From Gammaproteobacteria bacterium (lineage in GTDB: Bacteria; Pseudomonadota; Gammaproteobacteria; Pseudomonadales; Porticoccaceae), in NCBI GenBank assembly GCA_016708925.1, contig JADJET010000010.1:1-64000 (forward strand): a DNA stretch of 64,000 bases, read 5' to 3'. Positions 18,058 through 25,722 of this stretch are shown in pieces (positions within the stretch are counted from its first letter, which is position 1; each line of letters starts with the position of its first letter). A model generated the notes under the pieces. The model was not told the DNA's origin. It searched no databases and saw nothing but the letters and a program-made list of their open reading frames with translations. A program made the position numbers and the translations under genes.

Positions 18058-18110
18058 GTTTTGGCTTCAGGCACGGAAACAACCCGCCAGGGACCCCTGC
18101 CGCAGCGGGT

Positions 18111-18791
18111 TCAAATCACGTCGTTGGGGTCGATCAAACCGTATTTCACCGTCGCCAGAGCGAGTTCGACATCGTTGCCGACACCGAGCTTGTCGTAGAT
18201 CCGGTATTTGTAGGTGTTGATGGTTTTCGGGCTGATGTTGAGCACGGCGGCCACTTCGTTGGCGCGGTGACCGCTGCCGATCATCTGGGCGATCTGCAGT
18301 TCCCGGCGAGACAGCGTCGCGAGCGGCGAACTCTGCTGATCCGGCTTGAGTCCCTTGACCACCATGAGCTGGGCAATCGCGGGACTGACGTAGATGCCAT
18401 CCTCGATCACGGTTTGCAGCGCGCGCTGGATTTCCTCGCGATCGGCCTGCTTGGTTATGTAGCCTGCCGCGCCGGCCTTGAGCAACTGGGCGGGATAGGT
18501 GTCATCGGCAAACACACTGACGACGATCACCTTCAGCCCGGGGTTCGCCAGCATCAGCCGGCGCGTGGCTTCAAGCCCGCCGATACCCGGCATGCGGATA
18601 TCCATGAACACGATGTCGGGATTCAATTCGCGGGTCAGGAGAAGCGCCTGCTCGCCACTCGATCCCTGACCGATGACCTCCACCCCCGGCGTCAGCGCGA
18701 TCAGGCTGCAAATCCCCATGCGCACCACATCGTGGTCGTCGATCACGAGGATCTTGATCGGCGTGTGGCCCAATTTCGCGTTGACGTTCAT
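18111..18791 (-). CDS. GacA/UvrY-type response regulator
   Basis: 226 residues from the ATG at 18791 (MNVNAKLGHTP); the frame is open further upstream, but that part overlaps alkB and is not family-like. The receiver domain shows the acidic pocket (IDDHD), phosphoacceptor D in VFMDIRMPG, and K in GAAGYITKQ. The C-terminus is a LuxR-type HTH (LSRRELQIAQMIGSGHRANEVAAVL). The position before uvrC is diagnostic of GacA/UvrY, which responds to GacS/BarA and activates small RNAs that titrate CsrA/RsmA. The cognate kinase is not in the window. Confidence 0.92.
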   Translation of the reverse strand: MNVNAKLGHTPIKILVIDDHDVVRMGICSLIALTPGVEVIGQGSSGEQALLLTRELNPDIVFMDIRMPGIGGLEATRRLMLANPGLKVIVVSVFADDTYPAQLLKAGAAGYITKQADREEIQRALQTVIEDGIYVSPAIAQLMVVKGLKPDQQSSPLATLSRRELQIAQMIGSGHRANEVAAVLNISPKTINTYKYRIYDKLGVGNDVELALATVKYGLIDPNDVI

Positions 18792-18801
18792 CCGGGCTAG
18801 C

Positions 18802-19464
18802 CTAGCATCCCCCGGGGTCGCGGGCCATGCTTGGCAGCGCGGCCCACTCACGGACGTTCCGCACCAGACGCAAGGTGATGCTGATGCGTGTGCCCTCGAT
18901 CCTGGGCTCCTTGGGTACCCGATGCCGCCAGTGGCGCTGCATGGGCCCGGCCATCAACAGTAACGAACCGCTCTCGAGGACAAGTTGGCGGCGCAGTCCA
19001 GCCTGGCTCCGGTGGCGCAGTTCGAAGCGCCGCGCGACGCCGAGACTGAGCGTGGCGATCACCGGCTCCGGCCCCAGCACGGCCTCGTCGTCGCTGTGCC
19101 AGTCGACGCTGTCCCGGCCGGAGCGGTAGCAGTTGAGCAGCGCACTGTTGAAGCGGTGGCCGGTGATCGTCTCGACCTGGCCGCGCAGCGCCGCAAGTGC
19201 CGGCGTCCAGGGATGGCTTGCGAGGCGAGCGCCCGAGTAGCCGTAATTGGTGCCGGGGTCGCCGTACCAGACATTGAGGCGCGGGATCGTCAAGGATCGC
19301 CCGGCGATACGGATCAGGCTCTGCTCCCAGGGCGCGGTGGCCTCCAGCTCCCGGAACAGATGCTGTGCCCCCGGCGCCGCCAGGAAATCCGGCCAGAGGG
19401 TGAGTTCCGCATCCGGCAGCGACAGACGTTCAACGGCGTCAAAGGGCAGCGGCGCGGTCGTCAT
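18802..19464 (-). CDS. alkB: Alpha-ketoglutarate-dependent dioxygenase, AlkB family
   Basis: 220 residues from the ATG at 19464. The Fe(II)-binding HxD...H is seen in VDWHSDDEAVLGP and MQRHWRHRVPK, and the 2-oxoglutarate-binding arginines in RIEGTRISITLR. NVWYGDPGTNYGYSG is the nucleotide-recognition lid typical of ALKBH2/3-like bacterial proteins. Members oxidatively remove methyl groups from 1-methyladenine and 3-methylcytosine. The gene lies 10 bp before gacA and overlaps the end of murB by 26 bp. Confidence 0.9.
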   Translation of the reverse strand: MTTAPLPFDAVERLSLPDAELTLWPDFLAAPGAQHLFRELEATAPWEQSLIRIAGRSLTIPRLNVWYGDPGTNYGYSGARLASHPWTPALAALRGQVETITGHRFNSALLNCYRSGRDSVDWHSDDEAVLGPEPVIATLSLGVARRFELRHRSQAGLRRQLVLESGSLLLMAGPMQRHWRHRVPKEPRIEGTRISITLRLVRNVREWAALPSMARDPGGC

Positions 19465-20494
19465 GGGCCTGCCAGTCCGCGCCCAGCACCCGGGGCTCGG
19501 GTTCCAGTTCGACGCCGAATTGATCCACCACGGCCGCGCGGATCTCCCGCGCCAACGCCAGCAGCGCGGCGGCGCCACCGCCACGATTCACCAGCACCAG
19601 CGCCTGCTGGTCATGCACGCCGACCCCCGCACGCGCCACTCCCTTCCAGCCGGCGCGCTCGATGAGCCAGGCGGCCGCGAGTTTGACGCCGCCGTCCGCC
19701 GCCGGAAACGTCACCAGATCCGGAAAACGTATCGCCAATGCCCGCGCCCGCTCCGCACTCACCACCGGGTTCTTGAAGAAGCTGCCGGCATTGGGTACTC
19801 GCGCCGGGTCGGGCAGCCGCGCGCGGCGCAGCGCGACGACGGCAGCGGCGATGTGCTCCGGGGTGATTTCGGCGGCCGGTACCGCGGCGAGGGCCGCGCG
19901 CAGGGCGGGATACGTCAGCACCGGGGCGGGCCGGCGACTCAGGGCGAGGGTCACCGAAGTGATCAGCCAGGCGTCGCGGCCAGCGCCCTTGAACAGGCTG
20001 TCGCGATAGCCGAAACCACAGTCGGCGTGGGCAAAACGCCGCGTCGCGCCGGTCGCAATGGCGATGGCTTCCAGTGCGACGAACCGACTTTCGAGCTCCA
20101 CGCCGTAGGCACCGATATTCTGAATGGGCGCGGCGCCGACGGTGCCCGGAATCAGCGCCAGATTTTCCAGGCCATACCAGCCGCGCGCGAGGCAGTACTC
20201 GACCGTCTGGTGCCAATCCTCGCCGGCGCCGACTTCGAGGTGAATCGCGTCCCCGCGCTCGGCGATCAACGCGCGACCCCGGATGCCGATCTGCAGCGTC
20301 AGCCCCGGCAGATCGCCGGCGAGCACCACATTGCTGCCACCTCCCAGCACCGCCACCGCCAAGCGGTGAGCGCGGGCGAAGTCTAGGGCGGCGCGCGCCT
20401 CGACGACATTCTCCACACGGACGAAATACGCGGCCCGAGCCGCCAGCGCCAGACTGTTGTGGGGGCGCAGCTCGACATCGCGCTGAATGTCCAT
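19439..20494 (-). CDS. murB: UDP-N-acetylmuramate dehydrogenase
   Basis: 351 residues from the ATG at 20494. The FAD-binding PCMH fold shows VLGGGSNVVLAGDLPG (about 48-63) and the GTVGAAPIQNIGAYGVE motif. The substrate-binding region has GFGYRDSLFK, the serine loop PNAGSFFKNPVV and a C-terminal block. This is a type I MurB that reduces UDP-GlcNAc-enolpyruvate to UDP-MurNAc in peptidoglycan synthesis. It starts 2 bp after the phosphatase gene ends. Confidence 0.96.
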   Translation of the reverse strand: MDIQRDVELRPHNSLALAARAAYFVRVENVVEARAALDFARAHRLAVAVLGGGSNVVLAGDLPGLTLQIGIRGRALIAERGDAIHLEVGAGEDWHQTVEYCLARGWYGLENLALIPGTVGAAPIQNIGAYGVELESRFVALEAIAIATGATRRFAHADCGFGYRDSLFKGAGRDAWLITSVTLALSRRPAPVLTYPALRAALAAVPAAEITPEHIAAAVVALRRARLPDPARVPNAGSFFKNPVVSAERARALAIRFPDLVTFPAADGGVKLAAAWLIERAGWKGVARAGVGVHDQQALVLVNRGGGAAALLALAREIRAAVVDQFGVELEPEPRVLGADWQAHDDRAAAL

Positions 20495-20496
20495 GT

Positions 20497-20991
20497 CTAC
20501 CCCAGCCGATGCCGCGCGCGCAGCGCCGCCAGCAGGCCATCGGCCGCCACTTCGACCAAGTCCAGCACCTGCTCGAAGTGCGAGGCGCCGCCGTCGTAGG
20601 GGTCCGGCACTTCGAGACTGCCGTGACAGCCTCCGGCGCGCAGAAACAGATCGAGTTCGCCGCGATACCAGTTGGGCCGCAGGCGTTCCAGATTGCGCAG
20701 GTTGGCGTTGTCCATGGCGAGGATGTAGCTGAAATGCCGGAAATCCGCCGGCGCCACCTGGCGCGCGCGCAAGTGTTCGAGATCGTAGCCACGCGCCAGC
20801 GCGGCCCGCTGGGTGCGGGAATCCGGCGGCAGGCCGAGGTGCCAGTCGCCGGTACCGGCGGAATCCACCCGGATAGCGCCGGTGAGTCCGGCGCGCTCCA
20901 CGCGATGTTCGAACACCCCGTGCGCGGTCGGCGAGCGGCAGATGTTGCCGAGACAGACGAACAGCACGCCGATGGATTGCGGTCCGGTCAT
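20497..20991 (-). CDS. Low-molecular-weight protein-tyrosine phosphatase
   Basis: 164 residues from the ATG at 20991. The P-loop CX5R is FVCLGNICRSPTA (residues about 10-22) and the general-acid loop is PDPYDGG near residue 127. In gammaproteobacteria this gene often sits between kdsB and murB. It overlaps the kdsB stop by 4 bp (ATGA), so translation is coupled. The cellular target is unknown. Confidence 0.92.
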   Translation of the reverse strand: MTGPQSIGVLFVCLGNICRSPTAHGVFEHRVERAGLTGAIRVDSAGTGDWHLGLPPDSRTQRAALARGYDLEHLRARQVAPADFRHFSYILAMDNANLRNLERLRPNWYRGELDLFLRAGGCHGSLEVPDPYDGGASHFEQVLDLVEVAADGLLAALRARHRLG

Positions 20992-21746
20992 GCATCCCGT
21001 CCCAGCAATGCGCGCACCCGTTCGAGGTCGGCGGGGGTATCCACGCCACCCGGCACCGGCACCAGTGCCGGCGCCACATGAATGGCGACTCCCTGCGCAA
21101 GGAAGCGCAGTTGTTCCAGGGCTTCCACGGTCTCCAGCGGCGCCAACGGCCAACGGGTGAAAGCGTGCAGTGCCGCGACCCGGTAGGCGTAGAGGCCGAT
21201 GTGACGCAGCGGCGGACAGCGCGGGTCAATACCTCCCGCGCCGCGCAGTACGCGATCCCGTGCCCAGGGGATGGGAGCGCGGCTGAAGTAGAGCGCGCGC
21301 TCGGCCGCGCACACCACCTTGACCGCGTTGGGGTCGGACAGCACCTCTTCGTCAGTAATCGGCTCGCACAGGGTCGCCACGCCGCAATCAGGGTTGGCTT
21401 CAAGATTGGCCGCTACCTGATTGATTGCCAAAGGTGGAATCAGGGGTTCGTCGCCCTGCACATTGACCACGATGTCGTCGTCATGCCAGCCGCAACGCCG
21501 CGCCACCTCGGCCAGGCGGTCGGTGCCCGAAGCGTGATCGACGGCGGTCATCACGGCGACGCCGCCCGCCGCCACCACCCGGTCATGGATGCCTTCATGG
21601 TCGGTCGCCACTACGACGCGGACCGCAGCGCTCGCCAGCGCGGCCTGCCGTACCCACTCGACCATGGGTTTGCCGGCGATATCGAGCAAGGGTTTGCCGG
21701 GCAGTCGGGAGGCGCCGATGCGGGCCGGAATTACACAATAAAACAT
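20988..21746 (-). CDS. kdsB: 3-deoxy-manno-octulosonate cytidylyltransferase
   Basis: 252 residues from the ATG at 21746. The nucleotidyltransferase opening FYCVIPARIGASRLPGKPL, the acidic NVQGDEPLI and the HIGLYAYR block are all present. It activates Kdo as CMP-Kdo for lipopolysaccharide inner-core assembly. It follows lpxK by 28 bp without the small Trm112-like gene often found between them. Confidence 0.96.
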   Translation of the reverse strand: MFYCVIPARIGASRLPGKPLLDIAGKPMVEWVRQAALASAAVRVVVATDHEGIHDRVVAAGGVAVMTAVDHASGTDRLAEVARRCGWHDDDIVVNVQGDEPLIPPLAINQVAANLEANPDCGVATLCEPITDEEVLSDPNAVKVVCAAERALYFSRAPIPWARDRVLRGAGGIDPRCPPLRHIGLYAYRVAALHAFTRWPLAPLETVEALEQLRFLAQGVAIHVAPALVPVPGGVDTPADLERVRALLGRDA

Positions 21747-21774
21747 AGTTTTTTCATCATGTTGAATTGATTGT

Positions 21775-22782
21775 CTAAACCATATTGTCAATTCTGTCGA
21801 GCAGCTGCTCCCAGTCCGGGTCGGCGAGCTCCGCGACCACGTCAAGCACCCAGGTTTGCGCGTTGGCAATGCCTTCGCACTTCACCGCGTCCTTGGCGGT
21901 AATTACCACCGGCAGCGTGTCTGAAAAGGTCAGATCCGCCACGCTGAACACATGGTGATCCGGCCTGGGGCGCAGGTCCACCACGAACCCGAGCGCCTCC
22001 AGTGTCGCGCGCAGCCGCTCGGGATTGCCGATGCCCGCTACCGCATGCACGCAGGAAGACCCACACGCATCCGTCCGCTGTTCGCCGAGAAAAGCGTCCA
22101 CCGCCAACCGGCGCCCGGAGGCGAGATGGCGGAAACCCAGCGGGCGCAGCTGCATCGGGTAACAAGCCCGCTGCGGCCGGTAGTCACCGCCATTGACGAC
22201 CACGGCATCCACTTCGTCGAGCCGCGACGGCGGCTCCCGCAACGGCCCCGCCGGCAGGCAGCGGCCATTGCCGAGACCACGGGTGCCATCCACCACGGCG
22301 ATCTCGAAATCGCGATGCAGGCGGTAGTGCTGGAGACCGTCGTCGGAAAGTACCAGATCGCAGTCACTATGGGCCAACAGCCAGAGCACCGCCGCGCGGC
22401 GATCCGGACACACCACCACCGGACAGCCGGTGGTGCGCGCCAGCAGGCACGGCTCGTCACCCACCGCGTCGGCGCCATGGGCCGGCGTGACCAGCAGCGG
22501 CTCCCGGCCCGCGGCGCCGCCGTAGCCACGGCTGACGATACCGGGACGGCGGCCGCGCGCGCGCAACCGCTGCGCGAGCGCGATCAACAGCGGCGTTTTG
22601 CCGGTACCGCCGACACTGATATTCCCGATCACCACCACCGGCACCGCGAAGCGCGTCCCCTGGTGACGCCGCTGCAACCAGCGCCGCCGCCGGCGCGCAA
22701 TCAGGGTGAACAACCAGCCGGTCGGCACCAGCACCCGTATCCAGCCGCCTGGCCGGTACCAGGCGCGCTCCAGCGCGGTCAC
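21775..22782 (-). CDS. lpxK: Tetraacyldisaccharide 4'-kinase
   Basis: 335 residues with an N-terminal hydrophobic anchor (LVPTGWLFTLIARRR) and a P-loop VIGNISVGGTGKTPLLIALA near residue 52. DGLQHYRLHRDFEIAVVDG and ITAKDAVKCEG are family signatures. It phosphorylates the lipid A disaccharide at 4' on the inner membrane. Its start overlaps the msbA stop by 4 bp. Confidence 0.96.
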   Translation of the reverse strand: MTALERAWYRPGGWIRVLVPTGWLFTLIARRRRRWLQRRHQGTRFAVPVVVIGNISVGGTGKTPLLIALAQRLRARGRRPGIVSRGYGGAAGREPLLVTPAHGADAVGDEPCLLARTTGCPVVVCPDRRAAVLWLLAHSDCDLVLSDDGLQHYRLHRDFEIAVVDGTRGLGNGRCLPAGPLREPPSRLDEVDAVVVNGGDYRPQRACYPMQLRPLGFRHLASGRRLAVDAFLGEQRTDACGSSCVHAVAGIGNPERLRATLEALGFVVDLRPRPDHHVFSVADLTFSDTLPVVITAKDAVKCEGIANAQTWVLDVVAELADPDWEQLLDRIDNMV

Positions 22783-24650
22783 GACGCCGCCCGTACCTGC
22801 GGTTCGAACTGCTGGTGATACAGCGTCGCGTAACGGCCGCCGGCGGCGAGCAACTGCGCGTGAGTGCCCTCCTCCAGAATCCGGCCAGCTTCCAGTACCA
22901 GGATGCGGTCGGCCTTTTCCACCGTGCTCAAACGGTGTGCGATGACGAAGGTGGTGCGGCCACGCATGGCGACATCAAGTGCCGCCTGGATGTGGCGCTC
23001 CGATTCCGAATCCAGCGCCGAAGTGGCTTCATCGAGAATCAATATCGGGGCGTCCTTGAGCAGCGCCCGGGCGATGGCGAGGCGCTGGCGCTGGCCGCCC
23101 GACAGCAGCACGCCGTCGTCGCCGATGGGCGTCTCAAAGCCCTGCGGCAGCGCCTCGATGAATTCCAGCGCACGTGCCTGGCGCGCGGCTTCGCGCACCT
23201 GCTCCGGAGTGTGGCCGGCGAGTTCGCCATAGGCGATATTGTTGTAGACGGTATCGTTGAACAGCACCACATGCTGACTGACAAAGGCAATCTGCCGGCG
23301 CAGATTGGCAAGCCGGTAGTCGCTGATTTCCCGGTCGTCGAGCAGGATACGGCCACCCTGGTAGTTGTAGAAACGGGGGATCAGACTGACCAGCGTGGTC
23401 TTGCCGCTGCCGGATGACCCAACCAGGGCGACCGTTTCCCCCGGCGCCACCCGAAACGTGATGTCGTCCAGCACCGGAGCGGCGCCGTCACGATAGGCAA
23501 AAGTCACTCGCTCAAACACAAACGTCCCGGCCACGCGCTCCACCTCATGAGTGCCGGCATCGGGTTCTTCCGCCTCGTCAAGGGTCTGGAACAGCGAATC
23601 GGCGGCCGCGATACCGCGCTGGATGACCGCATTGACCTGGGTGAGTTGCCGCACTGGTTTGGCGAGCATGCCGGCGGTGAACAGGAATTTCGTGAAACCG
23701 CCCACGGTCATGTCGGCGAGCATGGTGGGTGTCAGCACCAGCCACATCAGCATGCCCATGATGCCCGCGAGGAGGAGCTGCACCACCGGCGTCGACAGTC
23801 CTTCGGTCAGTTCCAGCTTGAGACTCTGGCGACGATTGACGTCACTCGCCCGCGCCAGGCGGCCGCGCTCATAGTCCTTGCCGCCATAGAGATGCATCTC
23901 CCGCTGCCCGTTGACCGCCTCGTTGGCGACCTGAGCGACGCTGCCCATCGCAGCCTGGATTTTCTTGCCGAGGCGGCGAAAACGCGTGCTGACCACGCTG
24001 ATGATCAGTGCCACCACCGGCATCAGGGTGAGAAACACCAGCGCCAGGCGCCAGTTGAGATGAATCAGGTAGGCCAGCAGGACGATCGTCAGGAAACCTT
24101 CGCGGATGATGACCTTGAGCGCGCTGGTGGTAGCGCCCATGACCTGAAACACGTGATAGGTGAGCTGGGCCACGATGTGGCCCGACATGTTGCCGTCAAA
24201 ATAGGCGCTGGGCATGCGGGTATATTTGTCGAATACCTGGGTACGCAGCGTGTGGACAACGGACTGGGCCACATAACTCATGCCGTAGTTGCCGACCAGA
24301 AACCCGATGCCGCGGATCACCGCGATTGCCAGCAGCATCACCGGCAACACCACACGCGCCTGGGCCAGCACGTCGTCGCCCCCCACGAGATAGGCAGCAA
24401 TCCGGGCGGTGATCCCCGAGTCCACCGCCTTCACGCCAAGACCGCTGGTGTCCACGGCCTCCCCGGTCACCTGAGTCAGCACATTCACCAGGTAGCCGAA
24501 CACATCGATAAAGGCGATCTCCATGATGCCGAACAGCCACAGACCCAGCACGGCGAGGAGAAACACGGGAACGTAAGGCCGCACATAGGCCATCAGCCGC
24601 AGATAGATCCGCAGACTGGAACGTTCGGAACGGTGACGGTCGGCAGACAT
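22779..24650 (-). CDS. msbA: Lipid A export ABC transporter, permease/ATPase
   Basis: 623 residues: six-helix ABC exporter domain (about 15-335) fused to a nucleotide-binding domain with Walker A GSSGSGKTT, signature LSGGQRQRLAIARA, Walker B ILILDEATSALD and H-loop IAHRLS. MsbA flips lipid A core across the inner membrane. Residues about 60-95 form a longer periplasmic loop than in E. coli MsbA. It lies between exbD and lpxK, which supports the assignment over other ABC exporters. Confidence 0.93.
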   Translation of the reverse strand: MSADRHRSERSSLRIYLRLMAYVRPYVPVFLLAVLGLWLFGIMEIAFIDVFGYLVNVLTQVTGEAVDTSGLGVKAVDSGITARIAAYLVGGDDVLAQARVVLPVMLLAIAVIRGIGFLVGNYGMSYVAQSVVHTLRTQVFDKYTRMPSAYFDGNMSGHIVAQLTYHVFQVMGATTSALKVIIREGFLTIVLLAYLIHLNWRLALVFLTLMPVVALIISVVSTRFRRLGKKIQAAMGSVAQVANEAVNGQREMHLYGGKDYERGRLARASDVNRRQSLKLELTEGLSTPVVQLLLAGIMGMLMWLVLTPTMLADMTVGGFTKFLFTAGMLAKPVRQLTQVNAVIQRGIAAADSLFQTLDEAEEPDAGTHEVERVAGTFVFERVTFAYRDGAAPVLDDITFRVAPGETVALVGSSGSGKTTLVSLIPRFYNYQGGRILLDDREISDYRLANLRRQIAFVSQHVVLFNDTVYNNIAYGELAGHTPEQVREAARQARALEFIEALPQGFETPIGDDGVLLSGGQRQRLAIARALLKDAPILILDEATSALDSESERHIQAALDVAMRGRTTFVIAHRLSTVEKADRILVLEAGRILEEGTHAQLLAAGGRYATLYHQQFEPQVRAAS

Positions 24651-24658
24651 GCGGGCCC

Positions 24659-25090
24659 CTATTCCGGCCGGGCCTCGGGCTCGGGCTGCTGGGTGGTGAC
24701 ATTGAGGTGGACAAACCCGGCCTTGCCCGCCGCGTCCATGGCGGTAATCACCGCCTGATGAGACGCCTTGCCATCGGCACTGATCGTCAACGGGGTATCG
24801 GTGTTGCCGGCGGCCAGTTCGCGCAGCCCGCGCACCAGCGTATCGCCTTGACGGTTGATGAGCGCAATGCCATTGATGGCGTAGCCGCCCTCGCGATCAA
24901 CCGAAATTTCGATGCTCTGCTCCGGCGCTTCGCTGGGTGCGACATCCGCCGTCGGCAACTGGATGGTCAGGCGCGCTTCTTTCGTGAACGTGGTGGAGAC
25001 CATGAAGAAGATCACCAGCAGAAAAACCACGTCCACGAAAGGCGTGATGTCGATGCTGGGCTCGACCCGTTTTCGGCGCTGAAATTTCAC
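24659..25090 (-). CDS. exbD: ExbD/TolR family biopolymer transport protein
   Basis: 143 residues from a GTG at 25090 that overlaps the exbB stop (GTGA). The short cytoplasmic tail MKFQRRKRVEPSIDITPFVD leads into one transmembrane helix (VVFLLVIFFMVSTTF) with the conserved aspartate, then a periplasmic domain. It forms a proton-driven complex with ExbB. The neighbouring msbA suggests a role in envelope biogenesis, but a TonB or TolA partner is not in the window. Confidence 0.92.
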   Translation of the reverse strand: MKFQRRKRVEPSIDITPFVDVVFLLVIFFMVSTTFTKEARLTIQLPTADVAPSEAPEQSIEISVDREGGYAINGIALINRQGDTLVRGLRELAAGNTDTPLTISADGKASHQAVITAMDAAGKAGFVHLNVTTQQPEPEARPE

Positions 25091-25722
25091 CCGCGCTTCC
25101 GCGTCGCCGCCGGCAGTTTGCGTTCGTCGTGCAGGGCATCCACCAGCTTCACCGCCCGCTCCTGCATTTCGACCACCAGGCTGTCGATACGGCGCTCGAA
25201 AAAGCGATGGCAGACCAGCGCGGGAATCGCCACGATCAAACCCGCCGCGGTGGTAATCAGGGCTTTGGAAATGCCGCCGGCAAGCAGCGCCGCGTTGCCG
25301 CTGCCATGCGCCATGATGGCGCTGAACGCCTCGATCATGCCGAGTACCGTGCCCAACAAGCCGAGCAGCGGCGCGATGCTGGTTACGGTACCCAGCACGC
25401 CGACAAAACGCTCCAGGCTGTGAATCACCTGTGCGGCGGTTTCTTCGACGCTGTCTTTCATGACTTCGCGACCGTGGTCGATATTGCCGAGTGCGGTCGC
25501 GAGGATCTGTCCGAGCGGTGAGGATCCGCGCAATTCGTCGAGCCGCTTGCGCGTTATGCCTTCTTCGTGCACCCAGTGCCACACCTGGCTCAGCAACTGG
25601 CTCGGCACCACGCGCTCCGGCCGCAACGCCAGGAAACGCTCGACAGCGATCACCACGGCAATCACGGAACAACCGAGGATCGGTCCCATCACCCAGCCAC
25701 CCGCAACGATCAGTTCGAACAC
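25087..25722 (-). CDS. exbB: MotA/TolQ/ExbB proton channel family protein
   Basis: 211 residues from the GTG at 25722, chosen because GAGGA lies 6 nt upstream; an in-frame ATG at 25755 has no ribosome-binding site and lies deep in comEC. Three transmembrane segments are seen, including VLGTVTSIAPLLGLLGTVLGMIEAF and ALITTAAGLIVAIPALV, the family signature. The start overlaps the end of comEC by 13 bp, so it is expressed as part of the comEC-to-murB run. Confidence 0.92.
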   Translation of the reverse strand: MFELIVAGGWVMGPILGCSVIAVVIAVERFLALRPERVVPSQLLSQVWHWVHEEGITRKRLDELRGSSPLGQILATALGNIDHGREVMKDSVEETAAQVIHSLERFVGVLGTVTSIAPLLGLLGTVLGMIEAFSAIMAHGSGNAALLAGGISKALITTAAGLIVAIPALVCHRFFERRIDSLVVEMQERAVKLVDALHDERKLPAATRKRG